The notes below the pieces were generated by a model. The model saw only the letters and a program-made list of their open reading frames with translations. It ran no database searches and was not told the origin of the DNA. Position numbers and translations under genes: made by a program. Shown piece by piece: positions 25,497-34,485 of a stretch of DNA of 64,000 nucleotides (its first letter is position 1; every line of letters starts with the position of its first letter). Source of the stretch: Alistipes sp. (lineage in GTDB: Bacteria; Bacteroidota; Bacteroidia; Bacteroidales; Rikenellaceae); the NCBI GenBank assembly GCA_017531305.1, contig JAFXLG010000044.1, positions 1-64,000 of the forward strand, given 5' to 3'.

Positions 25497-26054
25497 TTAC
25501 GGAATTGAGTATTGTCTTAGCTCTTTGGCGAGAATCTTCTCTCTGCCACCCAGTAGCCGATCCAGCAGAGCATGGAATTTGGGTGAGTGGTTATGGTGTA
25601 TGGTGTGACACAACTCATGTATCAAGACATAGTCGATAAGATGGTTGGGCAGAGTCATCAGGTAGAGACTCAGCGAAATGTTGTTTTGTGCGGTGCAAGA
25701 GCCCCATTTGGTGCGGGCAGCACGAATCGTTACCTTGTTATATTTTAGTCCCGTAAGGCGCGATAGCGCTTCCAATCGTTGCGGAAGATAATCCTTTGCC
25801 TTGTGGCGCAGTTGCTCAATCTGGTCTAAGGTGGGCTTGGGGGTAGTGGGGCGATCCTTATATTTGAGCAGAGTGGCTTCTACCCAATCAACCTTACTCT
25901 CCAGAAATGCTAAAGCCCGTTTGAGCGATATATATGGCGGAAAGGAGAGTCTTATCCTGCCCGAAGGGTGCACAGAAAGCGAAACACGCCTTGCGCGGCG
26001 TGTCTCACTAATTTTAATCTCGCCCAAACGGGGATGGATATAAATCTTAAGCAT
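25497..26054 (-). CDS. YgjP/DUF45-type metallopeptidase-like protein
   Basis: A 185-residue soluble protein of the M48-related YgjP family. The zinc-binding motif is HELCHTIHHNHSPKFH (HExxH followed by a third histidine); WGSC earlier is also conserved. The family's targets are poorly known. It is the last gene of the rpe, ABC-F, rlmB operon, 17 bases after rlmB. No terminator is obvious downstream. Confidence 0.85.
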   Translation of the reverse strand: MLKIYIHPRLGEIKISETRRARRVSLSVHPSGRIRLSFPPYISLKRALAFLESKVDWVEATLLKYKDRPTTPKPTLDQIEQLRHKAKDYLPQRLEALSRLTGLKYNKVTIRAARTKWGSCTAQNNISLSLYLMTLPNHLIDYVLIHELCHTIHHNHSPKFHALLDRLLGGREKILAKELRQYSIP

Positions 26055-26071
26055 CGTGTGCAGACTCTTGA

Positions 26072-26806
26072 TTAGTCGCCTATGCGCTGGCGAACCACCT
26101 CGAAGAGCATGATAGCAGCGGCAGCTGCTACGTTGAGTGACTCGATTGAGCCAATCAGCGGAATTGCCAACTGCTCATCACAGAGCTTCAAGACCTCCTT
26201 CGAGATACCAGTATCCTCGGCACCCATTACAATTACCGTAGGCTTACGCATATCGGCATCGTAGAGTAGTTTGCGGCTCTTTTCGGTAGCGGCAACGATC
26301 TGGAATCCTTCCGCTTGCAGAGCCTTCAGGGTATTGCGGATCGAACCAACACGACAAACGGGGATACGACTCAAAGCTCCTGCCGAAGAGCGCATAGCCT
26401 CGGAATTTACTGGAGCAGAGTTCTTTAGCGGAGTGATCAGACCGTGCGCTCCAGCGCACTCTGCCGAACGTGCTATACCGCCAAAGTTGCGGACATCGGT
26501 AACTCCATCGAACAAAACAATCAGCGGAGTCTCATCTTCGGGCACTCGCTCCAAAATGTCGTTTAGCTCCACATACTCGATAGGGGCAATCTGAGCCACT
26601 ACGCCTTGATGGTTGAGCTTAGTCAAGCGGTTGAGCTTCTCCACAGGCACCTCCTGAATACGGATGCGATGGCGGAATGCCAAATCCCTAAGTTCGCTCA
26701 TAAGTTGTCCCTCGGCACCCTTGCGGATGTAGAGTCGCTCGATCTGTTTGCCCGTCTGAATAGCCTCGGCTACGGGGCGAATTCCAAATACTATATTTTC
26801 TGCCAT
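26072..26806 (-). CDS. rlmB: 23S rRNA (guanosine-2'-O-)-methyltransferase
   Basis: A 244-residue SPOUT/TrmH-family enzyme expected to methylate the ribose of a guanosine in 23S rRNA. The N-terminal substrate-binding domain (IVFGIRPVAEAI to LNHQGVVAQI) is followed by the knotted SAM domain with DGVTDVRNFGGIARSAE, VIVMGAEDTGIS and IPLIGSIESLNVAAAAAI. It lies in an operon with rpe and the ribosome-related ABC-F protein. Confidence 0.93.
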   Translation of the reverse strand: MAENIVFGIRPVAEAIQTGKQIERLYIRKGAEGQLMSELRDLAFRHRIRIQEVPVEKLNRLTKLNHQGVVAQIAPIEYVELNDILERVPEDETPLIVLFDGVTDVRNFGGIARSAECAGAHGLITPLKNSAPVNSEAMRSSAGALSRIPVCRVGSIRNTLKALQAEGFQIVAATEKSRKLLYDADMRKPTVIVMGAEDTGISKEVLKLCDEQLAIPLIGSIESLNVAAAAAIMLFEVVRQRIGD

Positions 26807-26838
26807 AGTTGTGATGTTTTGCGTTACTTTCTTTGGGG

Positions 26839-28770
26839 TTACATATCTTCGGTTAACTCCAACTCATAATTTAGCTTTTCCCATTCGTGCATCTGCCTAT
26901 CGTACGAGGCTTTCAGCTCGTTATATGTGGCATAGTCTGCTTCGTTGTACTCCGTAGCGGTGGCAAATTTGGAGTCATATTCGGCAATCTGCTCCTCGAT
27001 TTGTGCAAGCTCTGTTTCGATGTTCTCGATAGCCTTGCGCAGTTTGCGGGCTACTTTCTCCTGCTCTTTCTTCTGCTCATAGGAGAGTTTGCCCGAAGAG
27101 TTAGCCTTAGGTTGTGCAGACTCGGTGGGTGCATCCTTACGCTCGATCTCCTGTAGGGAGTCCAATTTGCGTTTTTCGAGGAAGTAGTAAATGCCTCCCA
27201 AATACTCCTTCACTCCACCATCACGCCACTCGTAGATGCGATCGACCAACCCATCCAGAAAATCTCTATCGTGCGAGATTACTACCACCGTGCCGTCATA
27301 CTTTTGCAGTGCGTTCTTCAAAATATCCTTCGAGCGCATATCCATGTGGTTGGTTGGCTCATCAAGCACCAAAAGATTGTATGGCTCAAGCATCAGACGA
27401 GCCATCGCCAAGCGTGATCGCTCACCGCCCGAAAGTACCTTGACCTTCTTGTCGATATCCTCTCCGCGGAAAAGGAAAGCTCCTAAAATATCTCTCAGTC
27501 GTGTGCGGATATCGCCCACGGCAACTCTGTCCAACGTGTCGAAGACAGTGAAGTCGCCATCCATCAAATCATCCTGATTTTGGGCGTAGTATCCAATGTT
27601 CACATTTGCGCCGAGCTTTATGCTTCCTTCGGTCGACTCCAACTCTCCGATCAGCATTCGCGCCATGGTGGTCTTTCCTTCACCGTTGCGACCTACAAGC
27701 GCGATCTTCTGACCTCTTTCGATGGTAAATGTCGCTCCCGAGAAGATATGCTTCTCGCCAAAGGACTTTCCTGCATCCTTAATCTCGGCAACGATTTGTC
27801 CCGAACGTGGCGCAGGTGGGAACTTGATGTTTAGGCGCGAGAGATCCTCTTCATCGACCTCTATGCGCTCCAGACGCTCCAGCTGCTTGATGCGCGATTG
27901 CACCTGATTGCTCTTGGTGGGCTTGTAGCGGAACTTTTCGATAAACTCCTCGGTCTTCTCGATGAGCTTCTGCTGATTTTCGTATGCCGCCATCTGCTGT
28001 ACTCGGCGTTCGGCTCTGAGCTCGACAAATTTCGAATATGGGACTTTGTAATCGTAGATGTGTCCTAACGAAAGCTCTATGGTACGAGTGGTTACATTAT
28101 CCAGAAATGCCCTATCGTGCGAGATGAGTAATACTGCTCCGTTGTAATTTTTCAAATACTCCTCCAGCCATTGTATACTCTCAATATCAAGATGGTTTGT
28201 CGGCTCATCAAGCAGAAAAATGGATGGGCGTTGCAGCAACAATTTGGCAAGCTCGATACGCATGCGCCAACCGCCCGAGAACTCTTTGGTGGGGCGATCG
28301 AAATCTGTTCGTTTGAATCCCAGACCAAGCAACGTCTTTTCGATATCTGCTTCGCGGGTATCTCCACCTAAAATATGATAACGATCCTGCGCTTCGTTGA
28401 GGCGATGTATGAGTGCCGAATACTCCTCCGATTCGTAATCCGTGCGCTCCGCTATCTCGGTGGTAACCTGAGCGATCTGTGCCTCAAGACGTAACACCTC
28501 CTCAAAAGCCTTTTCGGTCTCGGCTTTCAGCGTGGTGGTGTCGGCAACGCGCATCTGCTGGGGTAGATAGCCGATGCTACATTCGCCGTTAAGCGTTACG
28601 GCACCTTCGCTGGGCTCCTGCTCACCCGTAATGATGCGCAGCAGGGTGGTTTTGCCTGCTCCGTTCTTACCGACCAATCCGATGCGGTCCTTCTCGTTAA
28701 TCATAAACGATATGCCGTCAAAGAGTGTCCACCCTCCGTAGCTTACCGTCAAATTATCAAGTGAAATCAT
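26839..28770 (-). CDS. ABC-F family ATPase
   Basis: A 643-residue protein with two ABC ATPase domains and no membrane part. Walker A motifs are GLVGKNGAGKTT and ALVGRNGEGKTT, signatures FSGGWRMRIELAK and LSGGERSRLAMAR, Walker B LLDEPTNHLD and VLDEPTNHMD. The linker of about 80 charged residues between them and a C-terminal coiled coil (about 560-643) point to the Uup/YheS type that acts on ribosomes or DNA structures. It is a housekeeping-type member; nothing suggests drug resistance. Second gene of the rpe operon. Confidence 0.9.
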   Translation of the reverse strand: MISLDNLTVSYGGWTLFDGISFMINEKDRIGLVGKNGAGKTTLLRIITGEQEPSEGAVTLNGECSIGYLPQQMRVADTTTLKAETEKAFEEVLRLEAQIAQVTTEIAERTDYESEEYSALIHRLNEAQDRYHILGGDTREADIEKTLLGLGFKRTDFDRPTKEFSGGWRMRIELAKLLLQRPSIFLLDEPTNHLDIESIQWLEEYLKNYNGAVLLISHDRAFLDNVTTRTIELSLGHIYDYKVPYSKFVELRAERRVQQMAAYENQQKLIEKTEEFIEKFRYKPTKSNQVQSRIKQLERLERIEVDEEDLSRLNIKFPPAPRSGQIVAEIKDAGKSFGEKHIFSGATFTIERGQKIALVGRNGEGKTTMARMLIGELESTEGSIKLGANVNIGYYAQNQDDLMDGDFTVFDTLDRVAVGDIRTRLRDILGAFLFRGEDIDKKVKVLSGGERSRLAMARLMLEPYNLLVLDEPTNHMDMRSKDILKNALQKYDGTVVVISHDRDFLDGLVDRIYEWRDGGVKEYLGGIYYFLEKRKLDSLQEIERKDAPTESAQPKANSSGKLSYEQKKEQEKVARKLRKAIENIETELAQIEEQIAEYDSKFATATEYNEADYATYNELKASYDRQMHEWEKLNYELELTEDM

Positions 28771-28783
28771 ACTTTAAGTATCT

Positions 28784-29434
28784 CTATGCTTCAAGTATTT
28801 TAATAATCTCCTGCTCTGGATTCTCGGCTCCAAATACTGCGCTGCCAGCAACCAATACATCGGCTCCCGCTTCGAATACCTCGCCTGCATTTGCTGCCGA
28901 GATACCTCCATCGACCTGAATCAAGAAATCCAAACCCTGCTCTTTGCGGATTCGATCCAACTCTCGTATCTTATCCAATGCCGATGGAATGAACGACTGT
29001 CCACCGAATCCTGGCTCAACGCTCATCACCAACACCATATCAACCTTATCCAACAAACCCTCTAAAGCACAGACTTCTGTTTTGGGCTTGATCGAGATTC
29101 CAGCCTTGGCTCCCGCGCTTTTGATCTTAGCGATGCAACCTAATGAATCTTGTGTGGCTTCAACGTGGAATGTCACCCAATCGGCACCAGCCTTCACGAA
29201 TTTTTCGACATAGTTTTCTGGTTGGATAATCATCAGATGGACATCCAAAGTTTTGTCTGTAGCTTTACGAATGGGCTTCATCACGGGGAATCCAAACGAG
29301 ATGTTTGGGACAAAAACTCCATCCATAACATCAATATGCACCCATTGGGCAGCACTACGATCAATCATCTTGGTATCACGCTCCAAATTGCCGAAGTCGG
29401 CAGAGAGCATCGAAGGAGAGATTATGCGTGTCAT
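28784..29434 (-). CDS. rpe: Ribulose-phosphate 3-epimerase
   Basis: A 216-residue TIM-barrel enzyme of the pentose phosphate pathway, exchanging ribulose-5-phosphate and xylulose-5-phosphate. Metal and phosphate motifs are HIDVMDG, DVHLMI, VEPGFGGQ and QVDGGIS. I start it at MTRIISPSML; the frame to 29533 would run past a TATCTTTG box at 29458-29465. Pentoses from the xylan operon would feed this step. First gene of the rpe, ABC-F, rlmB, ygjP-like operon. Confidence 0.95.
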   Translation of the reverse strand: MTRIISPSMLSADFGNLERDTKMIDRSAAQWVHIDVMDGVFVPNISFGFPVMKPIRKATDKTLDVHLMIIQPENYVEKFVKAGADWVTFHVEATQDSLGCIAKIKSAGAKAGISIKPKTEVCALEGLLDKVDMVLVMSVEPGFGGQSFIPSALDKIRELDRIRKEQGLDFLIQVDGGISAANAGEVFEAGADVLVAGSAVFGAENPEQEIIKILEA

Positions 29435-29457
29435 TATCAAATTGTTTTTACAGAGAG

Positions 29458-29465
29458 CAAAGATA
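29458..29465 (-). promoter_or_regulatory. -7 box of the rpe operon
   Basis: The minus strand reads TATCTTTG, 24 bases before the chosen rpe start, which supports that start. No exact -33 element was found. Confidence 0.55.
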
Positions 29466-29526
29466 CGAATTAAATGGTTAATTTGCGAAATAAAGTGTAT
29501 AGTTTGTCTAAAATTGATTCCACGAT

Positions 29527-29557
29527 TTTGCAACTAAACGAAATTATGCTATTTTTG
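29527..29557 (+). promoter_or_regulatory. Promoter of the first outer-membrane barrel gene
   Basis: TTTG (29527-29530), 19 bases, TATTTTTG (29550-29557), followed by the start codon 30 bases later. Confidence 0.75.
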
Positions 29558-29586
29558 TAGAAGAATTCAATAAAACAAGAGAAAAT

Positions 29587-30204
29587 ATGAAGCGAATTAT
29601 TGTTGCTATAGTAGCTGTGATGGCTACAATTGGAGTTTCGGCTCAGGATCTGCGTTATGGTGTTACAGGAGGTATTAACTTTTCTTGGGAGCGAGCAAAG
29701 GCTGGTGGCGTAGGAGTATCTTCTGACAGTTATATCGGATTTCAGGCAGGAGTTAAGGCTGAGATGGATCTCTCGACATACATTATGGATGGTTTCTATG
29801 CTGAGGGCTCTTTGCTCTATAATCTGAAGGGTGGTAGCTATGCCGATAGCCATTCAAATCTGGGATATCTGCAGTTGCCTGTTAATTTCGGTTATCGTTA
29901 CTCTGTTGCCGATAGTTTTGCCATAATTGGTAGCTTGGGCCCATATTTCGGATTGGGTATCTTGGGTAAGGATGTAACCAAGGTCGATGGCTCTAAACTC
30001 AAGACCGATGTCTTTGGTAAGCGTTTGCAGCGTTTTGATTTTGGTTTAAACTACAAGGTCGGAGTCGAGATGTGGGATAAGTGGCAGTTCTATCTCGGTT
30101 TTGAGCATAGCCTGCTGAATTTGTCTAAGACCGAGAAGGGCGTTGCCGATGGCATTAAGACCAAAGTGACAAATTTCTACATCGGTACAGCTTTGATGTT
30201 TTAA
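29587..30204 (+). CDS. Outer-membrane beta-barrel protein, tandem copy 1
   Basis: A 205-residue exported protein: signal peptide to about residue 20 (GVSAQ), then alternating hydrophobic strands with many glycine and aromatic residues and a final strand ending in F (FYIGTALMF), as needed for outer-membrane insertion. It fits the small PorT/OmpW-like barrel group. The next gene is a sister (shared LRYGxTG, GYRY, GPYFG and KRFDFGL). Function unknown. Confidence 0.85.
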   Translation: MKRIIVAIVAVMATIGVSAQDLRYGVTGGINFSWERAKAGGVGVSSDSYIGFQAGVKAEMDLSTYIMDGFYAEGSLLYNLKGGSYADSHSNLGYLQLPVNFGYRYSVADSFAIIGSLGPYFGLGILGKDVTKVDGSKLKTDVFGKRLQRFDFGLNYKVGVEMWDKWQFYLGFEHSLLNLSKTEKGVADGIKTKVTNFYIGTALMF

Positions 30205-30305
30205 AGGGTAGAATTGATTTTTTTGATATTGCGAGGGCTGAATTTCGGCTCTCGCATATTTTTTGTATCTCTTCGCGGTGAGTGTTTATTAAAACAAAGA
30301 AGAGT

Positions 30306-30935
30306 ATGAAAAAGTTTTTACCTCTATTTTCGGTTGCGCTTATGGTCTCTGCCGCGGTGTCGGCTCAGAGTTTGCGCTATGGCATTACGGGTGCCATGAA
30401 TGTTAGTAACTATGCCATAGAGATTGGTGGCGTGGAGTATAGTCCCGACTCCAGAATCGGATTCAATGCGGGATTCCGTATGGAGATGGATGCACCGTTT
30501 ATCTATGATGGATTCTATTTCGATGCCGAGCTTTTGCTCAGTTCGAAAGGTGCTAAGGTCAAGGGTGAGGATGATGGCGTAGCGGTCAAGAACATTGTGC
30601 GTCCCTATTATCTCGAACTGCCGATCCATATCGGTTATCGCTACATGTTTGGTAGTGGCAAGGTCGGAATCTTCGGTTCGTTTGGACCTTACATTGGTGT
30701 AGGATTGTTTGGCACTAATAAGTTGAGTGTGGGTGATCAAAGTTCTAAACCCGACACCTTCAGCGATGATAGCCTAAAGCGTTTTGATTTCGGATTGGGA
30801 CTTCGTGGCGGAGTACAGATGTTTGATCACTATCGAATCTTTATCGGTTATGATTGGGGATTGTTGAACATTTCGCAGGGCGACAACAAAATCAACAACC
30901 GTAACCTCTACATCGGAGCCTCTTATATGTTCTAA
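30306..30935 (+). CDS. Outer-membrane beta-barrel protein, tandem copy 2
   Basis: A 209-residue exported barrel, clearly homologous to the upstream gene over its whole length (SLRYGITGAMN, GYRYMFG, GPYIGVGL, KRFDFGLGLRGG, final FYLYIG-type strand NLYIGASYMF). I start it at MKKFLPLF, which gives a clean signal peptide (to SAQ, residue 21). The 101-base gap from copy 1 has no clear terminator, so both may share a message. Confidence 0.85.
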   Translation: MKKFLPLFSVALMVSAAVSAQSLRYGITGAMNVSNYAIEIGGVEYSPDSRIGFNAGFRMEMDAPFIYDGFYFDAELLLSSKGAKVKGEDDGVAVKNIVRPYYLELPIHIGYRYMFGSGKVGIFGSFGPYIGVGLFGTNKLSVGDQSSKPDTFSDDSLKRFDFGLGLRGGVQMFDHYRIFIGYDWGLLNISQGDNKINNRNLYIGASYMF

Positions 30936-30950
30936 GTCCTGTTATGCAAC

Positions 30951-30997
30951 TTCAAAGCAAAGGGGTTGTCCTTCAAAATTTTGTTGGACAACCCCTC
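30951..30997. terminator. Bidirectional terminator, repeat family copy B
   Basis: 30961-30971 pairs perfectly with 30986-30996 (AGGGGTTGTCC arm, 14-base loop). It separates the barrel gene from the convergent GH36 gene, 5 bases from the latter's stop. Sequence is nearly identical to copy C at 62636-62684. Confidence 0.85.
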
Positions 30998-31001
30998 TCT
31001 A

Positions 31002-33041
31002 TTATTTGGCAGGTGCATATTCTATCAGCGTTGCGCTGCGAGGAGACTTAAGCTCTATCTTCAGAGCCTTCTTTAGTTCTGCACCACTTAGAGTCCTTGT
31101 CGTGCCATCGGTGTAGCTTGTGAGCGTATAATTTTTCTCGTTGTCGATGGCTCTAAGGCTTACTTCGATGCTCTCCTGAGTGTTGGCAGCACGGCGGAAG
31201 GCGATGATGATACCCGTATCATCCGTCTGGCGGTGGAGCTGATATGCAAGCCATACATCTTCTCCCGTATTCTCCGTAATGCCCATCAGCGGATAGTAAT
31301 CCTCCAAATAGTAGGGGCGTATCTGCTTGAATTTTGCTATCACTTTTTGCATCTCGGGGATTGAGTTGCGCTGACTCAGCAGCTCCCAATTCATTACCGT
31401 TGCGCTGCTCATGCTCGAAAGGAAGTTGTACGAGTCTGCACCATACAAACCTGTGCCGTGATATGGCAGGAAGAAGTTGAGTCCGTAGGTGTGGCATTGA
31501 TATCCGTTAGGCTCTCCGTATTGGTAGTCGGTGCGCCAAAGCGGTATGCTGCGCGATGTAGTCTCCAAGTCGATGCGTCTGCCTCCCGAAGCGCAGTTGT
31601 CGATTATCATCTGAGGGAATCGCTCCAGCAGGTAGTCCCAATACTTATATAACCCCTCCACATAGCGTATCTCCTTCATGCCTATACGCTTAGGCTCATC
31701 GTACTTCGCCCAATAGTGAGCAGCTGCCATATTGAAATCCTGACGATAGTAATCTATGCCGTTTTGCTCTATGAAATCACCTATGTATTTGCACAACCAC
31801 TCGTTGGCTTCAGCATTTCCTAAATCGAAAAGCGAGTTCGCGCTACCATCGCGCAAGAGCCACTGCGGATGCTCGCGCTCCATTATCGTACCTTGATATA
31901 CGCGCTCAGGCTCAAACCAAACCATAAATTTCGAGCCTACACGATGCGCAGCCTCTGCTATTGGCTTTAGACCTCGAGGGAAACGCTCCTTGTCAACCTT
32001 CCAGTTTCCTACGGTGTTCCACCATGTGCCATTTACTCCGCCTGAGCCTTCGTACCAACCTGCGTCTAACCAGAAAACTTCGGGCAGGATGCCGAACATC
32101 TTGTATCGTTTAACCAATACTACAGCCAATTCTTCGGTCAAGCAACCGTACTCATTACATGGCGCAGGATCACCCCAATCGAAACCTCCACAAAGTGGCG
32201 TGTGTCCAAACTTATCATCTACCTTATGCGTGTGATGATCTTTGATAAAGCGGCGGAATGAGTTTTGACCAATCATATAATCCTCGCCCTGCCAAAAGAG
32301 TATGGCGATGCGAGGTGTGCGGATAGACTCGTTGGGTAGCAGGTGCAGATCCATATTCTTCATGCCCGAAGTGAATCTCACTTGCTTGGCTGCCGAAACA
32401 GTAAAGTCTGCTTCCCATGTGCCTGTCCAGCCAATGGCGGCTACTATGCCGTTGCCATCGGGCGATATGAGGTTAAAGAATGGGAATGCCGAAGTGTCAG
32501 ATGATCTACCATTTGCAGGCTCCTTGTGGAGTGGTTTTTCTGCGGTGATGGGGTAGATGCGAGGGTGAAAATCGGTGCGACTATGGCTGTTACCATCGGG
32601 ATTCAGCACTTCGAAGGGCTCTTCGCTTTGGCTCTTTAGTGTGTAGTCTATGACCTTCACCTGCTTGATTTGCTGGCTGTTCTCCTTCGCCGTATTGCTA
32701 AAGTAGAGAAGCCACTCTGCGGCATTGTCATCTTTGAAACCCTCGATATGACAATCCACCTTCAATCCACCCTTAGGCTCGGAATATGTGACGATGTATT
32801 TTACAACATCCTCGCTCTGGCTCTCAACCTTCTGGATTGAGTGTCGCCAGCGGCGGATAAAATCCTTAGAATTTTGATCGCCATAGACAAATGAGAATGG
32901 TGGAAGTTTGCCTTTGGCGAAGGTCGATGTGATCCACTTTTCTACATCTTTGGGGACGCTTATCTGTTGCGAGGTCTGGCAAAAGGCATTTGCCGAAAAG
33001 ATGATTGATAGCGTGGCGATAAGTAGTTTTAGGTATTTCAT
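31002..33041 (-). CDS. GH36 alpha-galactosidase
   Basis: A 679-residue exported enzyme (signal peptide to about residue 21, ANAFCQ; the cysteine may be chance). A beta-sandwich (to about 280) precedes the TIM barrel. D435 in YYRQDFN is the expected nucleophile and D505 in LWRTDY the acid/base; FEPERV and DNCASGGRR are further family segments. It should release terminal alpha-galactose (or a close relative) from plant oligosaccharides. I start it at MKYLKLL (33041), 23 bases after a TAATTTTG box. It stands outside the xylan operon. Confidence 0.9.
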   Translation of the reverse strand: MKYLKLLIATLSIIFSANAFCQTSQQISVPKDVEKWITSTFAKGKLPPFSFVYGDQNSKDFIRRWRHSIQKVESQSEDVVKYIVTYSEPKGGLKVDCHIEGFKDDNAAEWLLYFSNTAKENSQQIKQVKVIDYTLKSQSEEPFEVLNPDGNSHSRTDFHPRIYPITAEKPLHKEPANGRSSDTSAFPFFNLISPDGNGIVAAIGWTGTWEADFTVSAAKQVRFTSGMKNMDLHLLPNESIRTPRIAILFWQGEDYMIGQNSFRRFIKDHHTHKVDDKFGHTPLCGGFDWGDPAPCNEYGCLTEELAVVLVKRYKMFGILPEVFWLDAGWYEGSGGVNGTWWNTVGNWKVDKERFPRGLKPIAEAAHRVGSKFMVWFEPERVYQGTIMEREHPQWLLRDGSANSLFDLGNAEANEWLCKYIGDFIEQNGIDYYRQDFNMAAAHYWAKYDEPKRIGMKEIRYVEGLYKYWDYLLERFPQMIIDNCASGGRRIDLETTSRSIPLWRTDYQYGEPNGYQCHTYGLNFFLPYHGTGLYGADSYNFLSSMSSATVMNWELLSQRNSIPEMQKVIAKFKQIRPYYLEDYYPLMGITENTGEDVWLAYQLHRQTDDTGIIIAFRRAANTQESIEVSLRAIDNEKNYTLTSYTDGTTRTLSGAELKKALKIELKSPRSATLIEYAPAK

Positions 33042-33064
33042 ATATTTCAGTTTTTCTTCCTCTA

Positions 33065-33072
33065 CAAAATTA
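33065..33072 (-). promoter_or_regulatory. -7 box of the GH36 gene
   Basis: The minus strand reads TAATTTTG. It forms a back-to-back pair with the box of the divergent gene at 33094-33101, 21 bases apart, so the two promoters share upstream DNA. Confidence 0.5.
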
Positions 33073-33093
33073 GCAAAATTCATCTAATAATGC

Positions 33094-33101
33094 TATTTTT
33101 G
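33094..33101 (+). promoter_or_regulatory. -7 box of the pyrophosphatase-like gene
   Basis: TATTTTTG, 21 bases before the chosen start codon at 33123; no exact -33 element. It supports the shorter start. Confidence 0.5.
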
Positions 33102-33122
33102 TTGAAATTTATATTGATTGTT

Positions 33123-33470
33123 ATGGCTTGTGATAATCTCTTTTGGCAACGACTTGATGAATTGCTCACTTCGAAGAAAATAGTGATCGATCGCCCCAAA
33201 GGATCACGTCATCCTCGTTTTAGTGAGATTGTCTATCAGTTGGATTATGGTTATTTGGAAGGTACATCATCCAACGATGGCGAGGGAGTGGATGTGTGGC
33301 TTGGCTCGGACGTGGAGCGAGGTTTGGATGCCGTGATTTGTACGGTGGATCTGGATCGTGGCGATGCCGAAATGAAACTCATGGTAGGGTGTAGCGAAGA
33401 GGAGAAGGCTTATATCGAGAATTTCTATAATTCGTGGCCTAAGATGGGTGCGCAGATTGTGTGGCGATAA
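33123..33470 (+). CDS. Short pyrophosphatase-like protein
   Basis: A 115-residue protein annotated in relatives as inorganic pyrophosphatase. IDRPKGSRHPRF and YQLDYGYLEGT resemble the family I core, but the aspartate signature DxDPxD is changed to DGEGVDVW, and the chain is half the usual size. It may therefore bind or cut another phosphate compound. I start it at MACDNLFW, after the -7 box at 33094. A normal family I enzyme is encoded at 16499-17188. Confidence 0.75.
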   Translation: MACDNLFWQRLDELLTSKKIVIDRPKGSRHPRFSEIVYQLDYGYLEGTSSNDGEGVDVWLGSDVERGLDAVICTVDLDRGDAEMKLMVGCSEEEKAYIENFYNSWPKMGAQIVWR

Positions 33471-33477
33471 TTTAGCG

Positions 33478-33527
33478 AAAAAACGATGGGTGAATTCAAT
33501 GATTAATGATTCACCCATCGTTTTTTT
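33478..33527. terminator. Bidirectional terminator
   Basis: 33478-33495 pairs with 33509-33526 (about 18 bp with A and T runs at the ends), serving the convergent genes on both sides. It overlaps the stop codon of the winged-helix gene. Confidence 0.9.
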
Positions 33528-33810
33528 ATTTAATGATATAACTTTTTATAGCCTCTACATACTCTTCGAAGGCGGCAACTCCCTCTTGTGTTATAGAGCA
33601 AGTGGTGCGTGGCATCTTGCCTTTAAAACCCTTCTCTACGCTGATGTATCCCGCCTTTTGCAGTTTGTCGATCTGTACGCTCAGATTACCAGCCGTTGCA
33701 CCAGTCAGCTCCTTCAGATAGACAAAATCTGCACTCTCGACACTCAGCAGGATCGACATAACAGCCAATCTTAGCTCTGAGTGAAGCAACGGATTTAGTT
33801 CCTTGAACAA
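33526..33810 (-). CDS. Small winged-helix transcription regulator
   Basis: A 94-residue DNA-binding protein of the HTH_34/ArsR-like winged-helix type: helix-turn-helix in FVYLKELTGATAGNLSVQIDKLQKAGYI and wing in VEKGFKGKMPRTTCSIT. It has no sensor domain. It follows two sister membrane-protein genes by 11 bases and is the last gene of their operon, so it probably controls the operon or works with the membrane proteins. Confidence 0.88.
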   Translation of the reverse strand: MFKELNPLLHSELRLAVMSILLSVESADFVYLKELTGATAGNLSVQIDKLQKAGYISVEKGFKGKMPRTTCSITQEGVAAFEEYVEAIKSYIIK

Positions 33811-33821
33811 ATTAATTCTCT

Positions 33822-34475
33822 TTAATTGTTACACTTTTTGTTCAGCATATGCCCGGGGATAATCAAGGTTGTACCGACTATCAGAATCACTATCGTATAG
33901 CATAATGTTATGAAGATACCGAAATCTGATATTGAGATAAATCCTCTATCTGCAGGCACGGTGTATTCTGAAAGGGTGATAAGGCGTGGTTGAACGTAAA
34001 ATTGGATGAATGGAATCATCACCGACATTACCATGCCGATAATACCACATACCTTAAACTCCTTTTGTTTCATAATCAAACCTGTCGCAATCGCACCAAT
34101 AGATATGAGTAGTGTGATGATAAAGTGATTTGCCGACACGAGCATGATCAAACAGCATGCTATTCCCACAATTAGCCAGAGACTTTTGATTGCTGGGCTA
34201 TTGCTTTGAGTGGCTTTATCCTCTTTTTTGCGAAATTTCATAATTATCAGTGCGATGATAGGAGCGCATAGCGGGAAAATACCGTGTAATAATACTCCTG
34301 TTGGTTCTCCTTTTGTGATGAAAATAGCGATAACGGATGCTACATACATCGCAACGATAGTGTAACCCCAAATCAGAAATGGAGTCCCCGAATTGCGAGC
34401 CAAACGCGTGCGTGAGTCGTTGATCATTTCTGTTATAAGGTTGAGCTTTTGCTCTGCTGAATTTGTATTATTCAT
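33822..34475 (-). CDS. Membrane protein, sister copy 2
   Basis: A 217-residue protein of unknown function with a soluble N-terminus (LNLITEMINDSRTRLARNSGTPF) and about six membrane helices; it ends LIIPGHMLNKK. It is homologous to the gene upstream over its whole length, and a 66-base stretch (34363-34428) is nearly identical in DNA to 35021-35086. Relatives sit beside small winged-helix regulators in Bacteroidota. 10 bases after copy 1. Confidence 0.8.
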   Translation of the reverse strand: MNNTNSAEQKLNLITEMINDSRTRLARNSGTPFLIWGYTIVAMYVASVIAIFITKGEPTGVLLHGIFPLCAPIIALIIMKFRKKEDKATQSNSPAIKSLWLIVGIACCLIMLVSANHFIITLLISIGAIATGLIMKQKEFKVCGIIGMVMSVMIPFIQFYVQPRLITLSEYTVPADRGFISISDFGIFITLCYTIVILIVGTTLIIPGHMLNKKCNN

Positions 34476-34485
34476 GGTCGGTAGA

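Noticed and set aside
26839..28770. ABC-F protein as an antibiotic-resistance factor
   Set aside because: It sits in an rpe-rlmB operon and has the long linker and C-terminal coiled coil of housekeeping Uup/YheS types.
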